From Legionella sp. PATHC035 (lineage in GTDB: Bacteria; Pseudomonadota; Gammaproteobacteria; Legionellales; Legionellaceae), in assembly GCF_026191115.1 (NCBI RefSeq), contig NZ_JAPHOT010000001.1, positions 372,001-436,000 of the forward strand: 64,000 nucleotides of DNA, given 5' to 3'. This document shows positions 1 through 9,231 of the stretch, one piece after another. The notes below the pieces were generated by a model, which was not told the origin of the DNA, did not search any database, and saw only the letters and a list, made by a program, of their open reading frames with translations. A program made the position numbers and the translations under genes. Position 1 is the stretch's first letter, and each line of letters begins with the position of its first letter.

Positions 1-2
1 AA

Positions 3-137
3 TCGTTCATCAAGTGCATTGAAGAGGACAGTATTCCTTTGGTTACTGGTGAAGATGGCCGTCTTGCGCTTGAAACCGCTGAGACCATTACCTCGCTCAT
101 CCACAATAATTTAATAGAACGACATGCAAAAATCTAA
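3..137 (+). CDS. Gfo/Idh/MocA-type oxidoreductase, C-terminal end (partial)
   Basis: An open frame runs in from the left edge and stops at 135-137, giving about 44 C-terminal residues. The segment PLVTGEDGRLALETAETI resembles the conserved C-terminal helix of Gfo/Idh/MocA NAD(P)-dependent sugar oxidoreductases (G-x-D-G-x-x-A-L-E-x-A). It overlaps the start of lpxB by 14 bases, so the two are probably translationally coupled and co-transcribed. The position next to lpxB suggests a role in nucleotide-sugar metabolism for lipid A or LPS, which is inference. The family call is moderate because only the tail is visible. Confidence 0.6.
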   Translation, partial: SFIKCIEEDSIPLVTGEDGRLALETAETITSLIHNNLIERHAKI

Positions 138-1278
138 ACGAGTTGTCATTATTGCTGGTGAAGAATCAGGTGATGTTCATGCATCCGTTTTAATTCGGCA
201 ATTAAAAGCCACCTATCCTGATATTGAGATTAGTGGGATTGGTGGTCAACATATGCAAGAAGCCGGAGCGCACGTAATTTCTGATTTAGCCCGCTTTGGT
301 GTAACAGGACTTACAGCTGTTATTCGTCACCTTAATGTAATCCGCAAGGCATTTATCGCCATTAAAAAACATTTAAATCAACAAAAACCAGATTTACTTA
401 TTCTTGTCGATTACCCAGGCTTTAATTTGAGGCTGGCTAAATATGCAAAGCAAAAATTAGGTCTTAAAATTCTTTATTACATAAGCCCACAAATTTGGGC
501 GTGGAAAGCAAATCGTATTCATCTAATCAAGAAATGCGTTGACCACATGGCAGTTATATTGCCTTTTGAAAAAACTATATACGAAAAAGCCGAAGTTCCA
601 GTCAATTTTGTTGGCCATCCTTTGGTAGAAAAAATAACATCTGTAGACAGCAGCCAAGCGCAACGAAACGCTCTAGGCCTGCCCCAGGATGCACACATTT
701 TTGCGCTTCTTCCTGGAAGTCGTACAAACGAAATCAAATATCATATGCCCATCCTGCGTGATACCGCTCAAATTTTGCAGCAACGTTATCCTAACTTACA
801 TTTTGTAATCCCTATTGCCGATACAATTAATCCAGATACGATTAAACATTATTTTTCGGATATGCAGCTATCGATTAGCTTTGTCCAAGGTAAAGCAATA
901 AATTGTATGGCTGCTGCGGATTTCATCATAGTTGCTTCAGGTACGGCCTCTCTTGAGTGTGCCTTATTAGAAAAACCTATGTGTATTATTTATAAATCCT
1001 CTTTTCTATCTTACGTATTGGCGATGAGATTTATTCGCGTCAAATTTTTTGGTCTGTGTAATCTTTTGGCGAACAAAATGATTGTGCCAGAGTTTTTACA
1101 ATACGACTGTAATGCTCATGAATTAACTCGCTATATTGATCATTTTTATAATGATCCCGAGCAACCTACAAAAATGATTTCGCAATTAACCAAGGTAAAG
1201 AAATCATTGTCCTCTGAAAAATCTGATCGCTCATTATTTAGTCTTGTGGTGGATGAATTGCTCGAAAATAATGCATAG
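124..1278 (+). CDS. lpxB: Lipid-A-disaccharide synthase
   Basis: LpxB is a peripheral inner-membrane GT19 glycosyltransferase. It joins UDP-2,3-diacylglucosamine and lipid X into the lipid A disaccharide. The 384-residue product has the family length. Visible signatures are GEESGD at residues 12-17, the SPQIWAWKANR block near residue 125, the nucleotide-binding LLPGSRTNEIK block near 195-205, and SGTASLE near 280. The ATG at 124 lies inside the end of the upstream oxidoreductase frame, which fits coupled translation. Legionella species often carry more than one lpxB, so this may be one of two paralogues. Confidence 0.95.
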   Translation: MQKSKRVVIIAGEESGDVHASVLIRQLKATYPDIEISGIGGQHMQEAGAHVISDLARFGVTGLTAVIRHLNVIRKAFIAIKKHLNQQKPDLLILVDYPGFNLRLAKYAKQKLGLKILYYISPQIWAWKANRIHLIKKCVDHMAVILPFEKTIYEKAEVPVNFVGHPLVEKITSVDSSQAQRNALGLPQDAHIFALLPGSRTNEIKYHMPILRDTAQILQQRYPNLHFVIPIADTINPDTIKHYFSDMQLSISFVQGKAINCMAAADFIIVASGTASLECALLEKPMCIIYKSSFLSYVLAMRFIRVKFFGLCNLLANKMIVPEFLQYDCNAHELTRYIDHFYNDPEQPTKMISQLTKVKKSLSSEKSDRSLFSLVVDELLENNA

Positions 1279-1391
1279 TTTTCTCTTAAAGATATAGAAT
1301 ATCAATTATCCTTCATGTACAATTAATTTTGCTTTCATTTTAAATGTTAGCAATTGGAATGTGTGATTTAATTAATAATAAGGAAGTTAAG

Positions 1392-1691
1392 ATGACTGTC
1401 ATTGAAACACCTGATACTACTCTAAACATGACTAAACAAGACCAAGGTCTACAAGATTTAGTCTACAATCTAGTCACTCGTTTTCTTGCTGAAAACAAGA
1501 CCAAAAACATCGATGATCTTTACGACATGATATTATCTGAGGTTGAGCCTCCATTACTGCAAGCAGTTATGGAAAAACGTCGTGGCAATCAACTGCAAGC
1601 TGCTAAGATGCTAGGTATTAGCCGTGGCACAATCCGTAAGAAACTGCAAAGATATTTTGGAACTAAATATTTTCGCTTAACTGATGAATAA
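1392..1691 (+). CDS. fis: Fis family nucleoid-associated DNA-binding protein
   Basis: A 99-residue protein, close to the usual 98 residues of Fis. The C-terminal helix-turn-helix is at about 68-90 (NQLQAAKMLGISRGTIRKKL). Fis dimers bend DNA and regulate many promoters; Legionella has several Fis paralogues that repress effector genes in the replicative phase (known of the genus). An upstream in-frame ATG at 1344 exists, but 1392 is preferred. It is preceded by a purine-rich AAGGAAG stretch and gives the family length. A strong terminator follows directly. Confidence 0.93.
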   Translation: MTVIETPDTTLNMTKQDQGLQDLVYNLVTRFLAENKTKNIDDLYDMILSEVEPPLLQAVMEKRRGNQLQAAKMLGISRGTIRKKLQRYFGTKYFRLTDE

Positions 1692-1710
1692 TAAATATTA
1701 ATTATGCTAA

Positions 1711-1738
1711 AAAGGCTCGAATATCGAGCCTTTTTTTT
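1711..1738 (+). terminator. Rho-independent terminator of fis
   Basis: A perfect 10-base-pair stem (1711-1720 with 1724-1733) with a 3-base loop runs into a run of T. It lies 20 bases after the fis stop codon. Confidence 0.93.
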
Positions 1739-1770
1739 GCAGTAGGTAAACCAGCTTTTAAGGATTTGTA

Positions 1771-2343
1771 ATGAAAAAAATAATCTATCTAACCCCTCTA
1801 ATTGGCTTACTATTAGCTTCCTGTGTCACTGATAAACCGGATGTCATTGCAGATGATGCAGGTAACTTACATTACACAACGCCCTATCAAGACGATAAAC
1901 GTGGTCGCACAGCTTTTCCTGTGAAACGAGATGTTCAAGGAAAAAAACTCTTTGTTTTTGATCCCAAAGCTTATGCATGGGCAGCTTATGATGCGCAAGG
2001 AAACAGAGTAATGACCGGTAGTGCCTCTGGCGGAATGGATTATTGTGATGACATTCATGAATCATGTAGAACAGTTACAGGAACCTTCCATGTATTCAAT
2101 AAAAAAGGAGCTGACTGTAAATCCAATGAATATCCTATTGCTCGTGATGGCCATGTGATAGGTGGAGCCAAAATGCCTTATTGCATGCATTTCCATGACG
2201 GTTATGCAATTCATGCGGCTTATGAAGTACCTAAATACAACAGCAGCCATGGCTGTATTCGTGTTTTACCTGGGGCGGCAAAATGGCTTAATGAAAATTT
2301 CATTGATGTAGGAACCACGGTATTAGTACTCCCCTACGCATAA
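1771..2343 (+). CDS. L,D-transpeptidase lipoprotein, EnhA-like (YkuD domain)
   Basis: A 190-residue protein with a lipoprotein signal; the lipobox LLASC puts the lipidated cysteine at residue 18. The YkuD catalytic signature is intact: His148, then SSHGC with the nucleophile Cys162 and Arg164 after it. Such enzymes form 3-3 peptidoglycan cross-links or attach proteins to the wall in the periplasm. In Legionella, the EnhA 'enhanced entry' proteins belong to this family. Extra cysteines at 92, 99, 116 and 138 could form disulfides. A hairpin terminator follows, and the upstream fis terminator separates it from fis, so it is probably monocistronic. Confidence 0.88.
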   Translation: MKKIIYLTPLIGLLLASCVTDKPDVIADDAGNLHYTTPYQDDKRGRTAFPVKRDVQGKKLFVFDPKAYAWAAYDAQGNRVMTGSASGGMDYCDDIHESCRTVTGTFHVFNKKGADCKSNEYPIARDGHVIGGAKMPYCMHFHDGYAIHAAYEVPKYNSSHGCIRVLPGAAKWLNENFIDVGTTVLVLPYA

Positions 2344-2352
2344 TCACCACAT

Positions 2353-2396
2353 AATCCTGGGAAAACTGTAAAAAGAGACATTTCCCAGGATTTTAT
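2353..2396 (+). terminator. Rho-independent terminator after the L,D-transpeptidase
   Basis: A 12-base-pair perfect stem (2353-2364 with 2381-2392) with a 16-base loop is followed by TTTAT. It begins 9 bases after the stop codon. Confidence 0.85.
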
Positions 2397-2655
2397 AGAA
2401 AGATAAACAGCATAGTACGCTAGAGCTTGCCAAGAGAGTAAAATAAAAAAATATGGGAAAATCACATCAGATTGTTGCCTGTATTCAATGCAGCCTCTTG
2501 AGTAGATTTCTCATAACAACAATGATACTTATCAGCAGTGAGATGAACATCGTTTTTGGCCTGTTAAATTTTAATATGCGAATCAAAGTTTGGCCGTGCG
2601 ATAACAGTCCCACCCTCCGGTATCACTTTAAATTCAAACAACTACTATTGAGGTA
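2397..2655. other. Intergenic region, nothing recognised
   Basis: Together with the terminator this makes a gap of about 310 bases between the convergent L,D-transpeptidase and 120-residue genes. I see no RNA gene, repeat or credible coding frame. A plus-strand open frame at 2453-2920 crosses it, but it lacks a ribosome binding site and mostly mirrors the minus-strand gene. Confidence 0.5.
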
Positions 2656-3018
2656 TTATTGGTTCATACAAAAAAGAGATTTAATCGCTTGCCCAGTTTC
2701 CCCCATAGTTTTGAACAAAACATTTTGCTCTTCCATTTTTCGCACACAAAAATTTAGTCTTTTTTTAAACTCACCCGATTCATCATGCAATTCCTGCCTG
2801 ATCTTTTGTATCAGTAAATATATTTCTAAATCAGTACTACTTTTATTTGTGTCTAAGAAGGAAATCAACTTCTTTGCATCAGCCAAGTGTGTTTTTCTTG
2901 TCAGCACATTAAATCCATAAGGTATATAATCATGCATTATCGACTTAACATTATCTCTGATAGATAAATCTTGATCCCAAGAAAATGCAGAGGAGAACAA
3001 TAATCCTTTTGTAAACAT
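2656..3018 (-). CDS. Hypothetical protein, 120 residues
   Basis: I do not recognise this protein. It has no clear signal peptide or membrane segment; the middle and C-terminal parts look helical and charged (for example LIQKIRQELHDESGEFKKR). The start is well supported because the ATG follows an AAAAGGAGTTAAT ribosome binding site. The upstream region holds two dyad-symmetric sites that look like operators (3036-3075), so it is probably regulated. It lies downstream of htpG on the same strand, separated by about 240 bases with a hairpin. Confidence 0.6.
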   Translation of the reverse strand: MFTKGLLFSSAFSWDQDLSIRDNVKSIMHDYIPYGFNVLTRKTHLADAKKLISFLDTNKSSTDLEIYLLIQKIRQELHDESGEFKKRLNFCVRKMEEQNVLFKTMGETGQAIKSLFCMNQ

Positions 3019-3035
3019 ATTAACTCCTTTTAAAT

Positions 3036-3075
3036 ATACAATCTGTATTTTATTTAAAATACTTGATCTGTATTT
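3036..3075 (-). promoter_or_regulatory. Paired dyad sites upstream of the 120-residue gene
   Basis: The 10-mer ATCTGTATTT occurs at 3041-3050 and again at 3066-3075, 25 bases apart. Each copy sits in a dyad: ATACA-N3-TGTAT at 3036-3048 and AAATAC-N7-GTATTT at 3057-3075. The sites lie 18-57 bases before the ATG of the minus-strand gene, where an operator would be expected. The regulator is unknown. Confidence 0.5.
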
Positions 3076-3213
3076 CCTTGTAAATATCTATTTTAAAAGC
3101 AAGGACATTTGCCCTACTGGCCGAGAAGCAGCGGTGATTTTACTCGTCATTTTGAAAGAAACTCTCAATACAAAAGTACAACAATCAAGAGTTTAATTGG
3201 AACAGAACAATAG

Positions 3214-3244
3214 AGCCTGGATTCAACGACGATGTACCCAGGCT
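3214..3244 (-). terminator. Hairpin after htpG
   Basis: A 7-base-pair stem (3214-3220 with 3238-3244) with a 17-base loop lies just beyond the htpG stop codon. There is no strong T run, so it is a weak terminator call. Confidence 0.45.
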
Positions 3245-3257
3245 AAAGAAATTATCT

Positions 3258-5132
3258 CTATACCGCCGTTGAAACCAAAAGCTTATTGACTCGATTGACA
3301 AAATCCGCTGGATTATCTAGTTGACCGCCCTCAGCTAAAACGGCTTGTTCAAACAACATGGTAACCCATAGCTTAAACAAATCATCATCCTGAATATCAT
3401 GTAAGCGTTTAATTAATGCATGATCTGGATTAATTTCGAAAACAGGTTTGCTCGTAGGTACTTGTTGACCAGCAGCCTGGAGAATACGTTGCATTTCCAA
3501 GCCCATATCTTGCTCATCAGCAACCACACAAGCAGGTGAATCAGTTAACCTGTTTGTAACCATGACATCCTTTACTTGCGTCTCTAAGACTTGCTTAATA
3601 TGTTTTAACAAAGGCTCAAGCGTTTTCTCTTGTTCTTTGATTTGTTCACTTGATTCATCGTTTAATTCCACTTTACCTTTGGAGATAGACTGAAGTTTCT
3701 TGCCAGCATATTCACTCAAATAGCCAACCAACCACTCATCCACTTTGTCGCTGAGTAATAACACCTCAATTCCTTTTTTCCTAAAAATTTCTAAATGAGG
3801 GCTGTTCTTAGCCGCATTGTAGCTTGAGGCAGTAATATAATAAATCTTATCCTGGCCTTCTTTCATACGACTTATATACTCATCCAAAGTCACATCTTGC
3901 TTCTCAGAGTCGTTTGCAGTTGTCGCAAATCGTAGTAATTTAGCAATCGCTTCTTTATTGGTAAAATCTTCAATGGGTCCTTCTTTCAAGACCAAACCAA
4001 ATTCATTCCAAAACTTTTGATACGTTTCTTTATCCTGGGTACTCATTTTTTCAAGCATGGATAAAACACGTTTGGTACATGCAGAACGTATGCTCTCTAC
4101 TTGCTTGTTGTCTTGTAAAATTTCTCGGGAGACATTCAGTGGTAAATCGCTTGCATCAACAATACCTTTAACAAAACGCAGATAACGAGGTAAAAATTGA
4201 GTGGCGTCATCCATAATAAAAACACGTTTCACATAAAGTTTTAAGCCATGCTTCACTTCATGTTGCCACAAGTCAAACGGTGCATGCCCAGGAATGTACA
4301 GTAAAGAAATATAATCATTCTTTCCTTCAACATGGTTATGTGACCAAATAAGTGGATCCTGGAAATCATGGGAAATGTGCTTATAGAGTTGTTTGTACTC
4401 TTCATCAGTAATGTCTGATTTTTGCATTGTCCATAAGGCAGTTGCCTTATTTACAGTTTCATATTCATTGGATTCTTTATCATCCTGAGATATTTTCTTC
4501 ATCTCGATAGGCCAGCAAATATGGTCTGAATATTTACTGATAATACTTCGTATACGCCAATTACTCAGGAACTCATCATCATCTTTTTTGATATGTAAAG
4601 TAACTTCGGTGCCGCGTGTTGCTTTATTTTCAGTACCAATGGTAAATTCACCTTCACCATTAGACTCCCAAACGATTCCATCTTCAGGCTTCATCCCGGC
4701 TCGTCGGCTTTTTACGGTTACTTTATCTGCAACAATAAATGCGGAATAAAATCCTACACCGAATTGTCCAATCAACTGTGAATCTTTTGCACTTTCACCC
4801 GTTAAATGGCTCATGAATTCTTTAGTACCTGATTTCGCAATGGTCCCTAAATTCTCCACTGCCTCATCCCAGCTTAAACCGATACCATTATCCTTAATCG
4901 TTATCGTTTTTAGTTTCTCATTAACCTCGACGGTAATTTTTAAATCGGAATCATTTTCATAAAGTGTGTTGTTTGATAAAGCCAAAAATCGCAATTTGTC
5001 TAATGCATCGGAAGCATTAGAAATTAATTCACGTAAAAATATTTCTTTGTTGCTATAAAGCGAGTGCACTACCAAATGCAACATCTGCTTTACTTCTGTT
5101 TGAAAGCCCATAGTTTGTTGCTTATTCGACAT
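3258..5132 (-). CDS. htpG: Molecular chaperone HtpG (Hsp90)
   Basis: This is the bacterial Hsp90, a cytosolic ATP-dependent chaperone dimer. The 624-residue length is standard. The N-terminal GHKL ATPase shows [13 protein letters not shown] near residue 35, DNGIGLS near 85 and [11 protein letters not shown] near 120-130. The middle domain contains [11 protein letters not shown]. The ATG follows AAGGAG with good spacing. A sigma-32-type promoter lies 43-71 bases upstream, which fits heat-shock control. No truncation or frameshift is visible. Confidence 0.97.
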   Translation of the reverse strand: MSNKQQTMGFQTEVKQMLHLVVHSLYSNKEIFLRELISNASDALDKLRFLALSNNTLYENDSDLKITVEVNEKLKTITIKDNGIGLSWDEAVENLGTIAKSGTKEFMSHLTGESAKDSQLIGQFGVGFYSAFIVADKVTVKSRRAGMKPEDGIVWESNGEGEFTIGTENKATRGTEVTLHIKKDDDEFLSNWRIRSIISKYSDHICWPIEMKKISQDDKESNEYETVNKATALWTMQKSDITDEEYKQLYKHISHDFQDPLIWSHNHVEGKNDYISLLYIPGHAPFDLWQHEVKHGLKLYVKRVFIMDDATQFLPRYLRFVKGIVDASDLPLNVSREILQDNKQVESIRSACTKRVLSMLEKMSTQDKETYQKFWNEFGLVLKEGPIEDFTNKEAIAKLLRFATTANDSEKQDVTLDEYISRMKEGQDKIYYITASSYNAAKNSPHLEIFRKKGIEVLLLSDKVDEWLVGYLSEYAGKKLQSISKGKVELNDESSEQIKEQEKTLEPLLKHIKQVLETQVKDVMVTNRLTDSPACVVADEQDMGLEMQRILQAAGQQVPTSKPVFEINPDHALIKRLHDIQDDDLFKLWVTMLFEQAVLAEGGQLDNPADFVNRVNKLLVSTAV

Positions 5133-5174
5133 TTACCTAATCTCCTTGTTACACATTTTATGATGATGTTTCTC

Positions 5175-5203
5175 ATATAGGGTTTCAGTTAATAAATTTC
5201 AAG
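5175..5203 (-). promoter_or_regulatory. Sigma-32 (RpoH) type heat-shock promoter of htpG
   Basis: Read on the minus strand: a CTTGAAA -35 element (5197-5203), a 14-base spacer, then CCCTATAT as the -10 element (5175-5182). This matches the RpoH consensus CTTGAAA-N11-16-CCCCATnT closely and lies directly upstream of the heat-shock gene htpG. Confidence 0.82.
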
Positions 5204-5264
5204 GGGGAAATGAAATGAAATTATCATTTGAGCTCATAAGGGCTGCTGACAATTCAACAACCCC

Positions 5265-6164
5265 CTAATAATTAAATCCAGGCATGGTTAATGTGCCACC
5301 AGAATGAATGATTAAGGCATTACCCTTTAAGTGTTGGGTTTCGATGTATTTCCTTGACTCATAGAAGAGTTTTGCTGCATAGATTGGATCAACCAAAATG
5401 CCCTCTTCTCGGGCCACACGTCTGACTTCATTTTTAATGGTTTGATTTACAGAACCAAAAGCCTTCGCTGTCGTTGGATAAAAGCAAAAAAAATGTTCGG
5501 GAATGAATCCAATCCATTGCTTCAACTTACAGCGAAATATTGATTCGCTATCCGCGAGTAACAATACATGAACATGTGCCGGATGATGGGAGCGATTTAA
5601 TCCATTTAACAGTCCAGCCGCAGAAAAACCTGTACCGGCATCAATAAAAATATGTTGAAATTTAAAACCTAAAGTTTGTTCGTTTAGAATAATATCATCA
5701 GCAAGGGTCAATGCCCCACTCATTGCCTCGGGAACACTTGCTCCTTCTTGTAAAACAAACCCTTTTTCCCTTAAGCTGAGTAGATGATGATATGCCAATT
5801 CATTAACTTGTGACCACTGATCGCGACTAATCCAAACAATTTCATGCTCGTCAAGAAATAGACGACTTAATTTATAATTTCCCTGCAGATCTAATTTCCA
5901 AGGTTTAATTAGAAAAGCAGTCACTTTTAAATGAAACTCTCTAGCCAATTGCAAAGCAGCAAGTAAATTATTGGATTGTGGTCCAGCAATTATAATTAAA
6001 TGCTGTATCCCCTGCTCGATTAAAAAAGGGAAAAGGCTGGCATACTTACGCAGCTTTGAACCACTAATCCCACACCCTAACTCATCATCCCGCTTGACAT
6101 AGCAATTCACTTCATCATTAGGAAAATGATTTAAACGATGTACTCGACTGGATAAATTCCACAT
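5265..6164 (-). CDS. PLP-dependent ACC deaminase / D-cysteine desulfhydrase family protein
   Basis: A 299-residue fold-type II PLP enzyme. The motif SGSKLRKYA near residues 34-42 holds the PLP-binding lysine, and AGPQSNN near 60-66 is the phosphate-contact loop typical of the ACC deaminase/D-cysteine desulfhydrase group. FIDAGTGFSAAGLL and HSGGTL are further cofactor contacts. Members release ammonia with 2-oxobutyrate or pyruvate from cyclic or D-amino acids. The substrate cannot be chosen from sequence. It sits upstream of htpG on the same strand but is separated by the htpG promoter. Confidence 0.82.
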   Translation of the reverse strand: MWNLSSRVHRLNHFPNDEVNCYVKRDDELGCGISGSKLRKYASLFPFLIEQGIQHLIIIAGPQSNNLLAALQLAREFHLKVTAFLIKPWKLDLQGNYKLSRLFLDEHEIVWISRDQWSQVNELAYHHLLSLREKGFVLQEGASVPEAMSGALTLADDIILNEQTLGFKFQHIFIDAGTGFSAAGLLNGLNRSHHPAHVHVLLLADSESIFRCKLKQWIGFIPEHFFCFYPTTAKAFGSVNQTIKNEVRRVAREEGILVDPIYAAKLFYESRKYIETQHLKGNALIIHSGGTLTMPGFNY

Positions 6165-6313
6165 AGATTAAATATCAAATTATATTGGTAGCCTGTGTCA
6201 ATTGCAGGCTGGATTATACGCTAATCCCCGCTTCAAAGCTGGATTTGCTTTGGGTTGGACCAAGGCTAACCTTCACCGGACCTGCCTGGAAGCAATTTGG
6301 ATCCATGATTTTT

Positions 6314-7090
6314 TTAATGGGTATCTCTTACAAAATCAAAATGCTGATCAGTTGAAGTCGGCTCATGAAATTTATAACCTAACTCATTAAACTGCTTCAG
6401 ATGAGTCAAATCATCCAATTGATTTTGCATCAGAAATTTTGCCATCGTCCCGCGAGCTTTTTTAGCATGGATACCAATCATTTTCAGTTGTTCATTCTTT
6501 TTTTCATAAAAATTGATGGTAACAATAGGATAATCTAATCCCTTTTCATCCACGGCTTTAAAATACTCGGTAGAAGCAAGATTAATCAAAACAGGATTCT
6601 TTTGATTTGCTAATTGTTGATTGAGTGAATGAGTCACTGTTCCCTGCCAAAAATCATATAAATTTTTGCCCGCAGGATTCTCCAAACGCACGCCCATTTC
6701 AAGCCTATAGGGCTGAATACTATCCAAGGGCTTCAATAAGCCATAAAGACCAGATAATATTCGCAAGTGATTTTGTGAATAGTCCACAGTCTTTTGTTCC
6801 CAACTGGCAGCTTTTAAACCTTGATAAACATCCCCCTGAAATAAAAATAAAGCGGGATATGAGTGTGACCGCTCTTTTTCTTCTAAATCAAAAGATTGAT
6901 AACGATTGTAATTTAATTCAGCCAAATCTTTAGACAAATCCATCAAGGCAGCTATCTCGTTAGCTGATTTCGTTTTCATCAGTTTCACAAGAATACTTGT
7001 TTTATCCGCAAATGTTGGTTCGGATGTAGTTCCAGTATATGGCTTAAAACTATTTAATAATTTTTTTGCTGGTGATAATAAAATTAACAT
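6314..7090 (-). CDS. yaaA: Peroxide stress protein YaaA (DUF328)
   Basis: A 258-residue cytosolic protein of full family length. It has the N-terminal LLSPAKKL signature, LSGLYGLLKPLD in the middle, and INLASTEYFKAV followed by HAKKARGTMAKFL near the C-terminus. In E. coli YaaA lowers free iron during hydrogen peroxide stress and binds DNA. Here it has its own start and lies about 150 bases upstream of the PLP deaminase on the same strand. Confidence 0.92.
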   Translation of the reverse strand: MLILLSPAKKLLNSFKPYTGTTSEPTFADKTSILVKLMKTKSANEIAALMDLSKDLAELNYNRYQSFDLEEKERSHSYPALFLFQGDVYQGLKAASWEQKTVDYSQNHLRILSGLYGLLKPLDSIQPYRLEMGVRLENPAGKNLYDFWQGTVTHSLNQQLANQKNPVLINLASTEYFKAVDEKGLDYPIVTINFYEKKNEQLKMIGIHAKKARGTMAKFLMQNQLDDLTHLKQFNELGYKFHEPTSTDQHFDFVRDTH

Positions 7091-7161
7091 AATTAATCCC
7101 CCAATTTAGGGTCTGTTTTACAATGCGTTATCTTGAACCACAATAGAGCACTACAAACAAA

Positions 7162-7716
7162 CTAACGAGCTCCACCTCCAGGAACCATTCCTACCCGTGG
7201 TCTAAAAACATAAATAGTTATTGGATCGCTTGTTTCAATCACATTTTCATCTGCATCCAAAACTTGGACTGCCAAAGTATGGGTGCCTCGATACATACCA
7301 TTTATTTCAAACACAGGATTTCTTTGCGGTTCGCCAAGGGCACCGTTATCGTATAACAACTGTAATTTATCTCCAGGAAATAATTCTGGTTCTACTTCTA
7401 CAGTCACCGCTACAAAACCCTGATTATTACGAATGGTTGTGCCCGATTGAGGCTGAGCAATCGCTAATTTTGTATAAGTATGCTTTAACTTTACCGTGTG
7501 ATCCTCATGTTCTGATGAGGGTGGTGCTGGAGAAGTTGACGGGGTTGGTGATGAAAAACTTTGTGCATCAGGAATCGTTACAATTACAGCGCCCTCATGC
7601 GGAGTATCACTGAAATGAACATTACCCTGACTGTCAGTCCATTTGTAGATTTGCGCATAAGATGCGCAAATCACTATCATCAATGATAGAAAAACAAAAA
7701 ATTTATTCATCACCAT
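7162..7716 (-). CDS. DUF4124 domain-containing periplasmic protein
   Basis: A 184-residue exported protein. The signal peptide is followed by the DUF4124 core (YKWTDSQGNVHFSDTP), a small beta-rich envelope domain. A Ser/Pro-rich linker and a C-terminal beta domain follow, ending in Gly/Arg-rich residues. Function is unknown; the family is common in gamma-proteobacterial envelopes. The first ATG follows AGGA; a second ATG two codons later would give a more usual signal start. It begins 6 bases after the glnA stop, so it is co-transcribed with glnA. Confidence 0.8.
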   Translation of the reverse strand: MVMNKFFVFLSLMIVICASYAQIYKWTDSQGNVHFSDTPHEGAVIVTIPDAQSFSSPTPSTSPAPPSSEHEDHTVKLKHTYTKLAIAQPQSGTTIRNNQGFVAVTVEVEPELFPGDKLQLLYDNGALGEPQRNPVFEINGMYRGTHTLAVQVLDADENVIETSDPITIYVFRPRVGMVPGGGAR

Positions 7717-7722
7717 TTATTC

Positions 7723-9132
7723 CTAAAGGCTGTAATATAACTCAAATTCATAAGGATGAGTCAAACTTCTTATTTTACTAATTTCCTCTTCCTTCATGCT
7801 GATGTAGTTATTAATGAAATCTTGAGTAAATACATCACCTTGGATCAAGAAATCATGATCCATCTTCAGATTTTCCATAGATTGTTCCAAAGAAGCACAT
7901 ACTGTGGGTACGTCAACAAGCTCTTCTGGTGGTAAATCATAGAGATCTTTATCCATTGCATGGCCTGGATGAATTTTTCGTTGAATCCCATCCAAACCCG
8001 CCATCATCATAGCGGCAAATGCTAAGTATGGGTTTGCTGTAGGATCAGGGAAACGTACCTCAATACGACGCGCCTTAGGATTGTTCACATGAGGAATACG
8101 AATCGCAGCAGATCGATTTCTTGCAGAATAAGCTAAGAGAACTGGCGCTTCAAAGCCAGGTACTAACCGCTTGTAACTGTTGGTTGATGGATTGGTGAAG
8201 GCGTTTAATGCACGGGCATGCTTGATGATTCCACCGATGTAATAAAGCGCGGTTTCTGAAAGCCCAGCATATTGATCGCCAGAAAACAAATTCACGCCAT
8301 CTTTAGTTAACGATTGATGACAGTGCATCCCGCTTCCATTATCACCAACCAGAGGTTTAGGCATAAAAGTAGCTGTTTTCCCATAATTATGGGCTACATT
8401 ATGGACTACATATTTTAAAATCTGCAATTCATCTGCTTTCTTGGTCAATGTATTAAACCGAGTAGCAATTTCGCATTGGTTTGCCGTGGCCACTTCATGA
8501 TGATGTGCTTCAACTACCATTCCCAAGGATTCAAGAGTGAGACACATTGCAGAACGCATATCATGGGAGGAGTCTACTGGAGGAACAGGAAAATACCCGC
8601 CTTTTATTGGGGGACGATGACCAATATTTCCACCTTCTAACTCTTTTCCTGAATACCATTGTGCTTCTTCTGAATCGATTTTATAAAAAGCACCACCAAT
8701 GGTTGTTTCCCACTGTACGCTGTCAAAAACAAAAAATTCTGGTTCAGGTCCAAAAAGCGCGGTATCTGCAATACCAGTAGATTGCAAATAAGCTTCAGCA
8801 CGCAAAGCCAGTGATCGAGGACAACGCTCGTATCCCATCATGGTTTTAGGATCAACTACATTACATCGGATAAATAGTGTATTGTCTTGAAAAAAAGGGT
8901 CCAGTTTGGTTGTTTCCAAATCAGGCATAAGAGCCAAATCAGATTGATGTATTTTTTGCCAACCCTTAAAGGAAGACCCATCAATCATTTTTCCATTTTC
9001 AATAAAATCGTCATCTACAGCTGAAACAGGAATGGTAATATGCTGTTCCTTGCCACGGATATCGGTAAATCGCAGATCAATTAATTTGACATCATGTTCT
9101 TTAATAGCCTCTTGTACTGTATTTTTGCTCAT
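7723..9132 (-). CDS. glnA: Glutamine synthetase type I
   Basis: GlnA makes glutamine from glutamate, ammonia and ATP as a cytosolic dodecamer. The 469-residue length and sequence fit the GSI-beta class. Key blocks are [11 protein letters not shown] (substrate site), [13 protein letters not shown], and [10 protein letters not shown] near the C-terminus, which contains the tyrosine that is adenylylated in this class. Control by GlnE adenylylation is therefore likely. The ATG follows CTGGAGAGCAATA. It is divergent from lspF across about 100 bases and leads into the DUF4124 gene. Confidence 0.97.
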   Translation of the reverse strand: MSKNTVQEAIKEHDVKLIDLRFTDIRGKEQHITIPVSAVDDDFIENGKMIDGSSFKGWQKIHQSDLALMPDLETTKLDPFFQDNTLFIRCNVVDPKTMMGYERCPRSLALRAEAYLQSTGIADTALFGPEPEFFVFDSVQWETTIGGAFYKIDSEEAQWYSGKELEGGNIGHRPPIKGGYFPVPPVDSSHDMRSAMCLTLESLGMVVEAHHHEVATANQCEIATRFNTLTKKADELQILKYVVHNVAHNYGKTATFMPKPLVGDNGSGMHCHQSLTKDGVNLFSGDQYAGLSETALYYIGGIIKHARALNAFTNPSTNSYKRLVPGFEAPVLLAYSARNRSAAIRIPHVNNPKARRIEVRFPDPTANPYLAFAAMMMAGLDGIQRKIHPGHAMDKDLYDLPPEELVDVPTVCASLEQSMENLKMDHDFLIQGDVFTQDFINNYISMKEEEISKIRSLTHPYEFELYYSL

Positions 9133-9231
9133 TATTGCTCTCCAGGATAGTCTGGGTATATAGTGTACCTTAAGTGACTTATTAAACCCAATAGATTACA
9201 CTCTATGTTTTCACATAAACCATAAAAAATT

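Noticed and set aside
2453-2920. 155-codon plus-strand frame
   Set aside because: No ribosome binding site, low-complexity Cys/Ser/Leu-rich translation, and it mirrors a minus-strand gene that has a strong ribosome binding site.
7221-7613. 130-codon plus-strand frame inside the DUF4124 gene
   Set aside because: Antisense to a gene with signal peptide and domain; the translation has no recognisable features.
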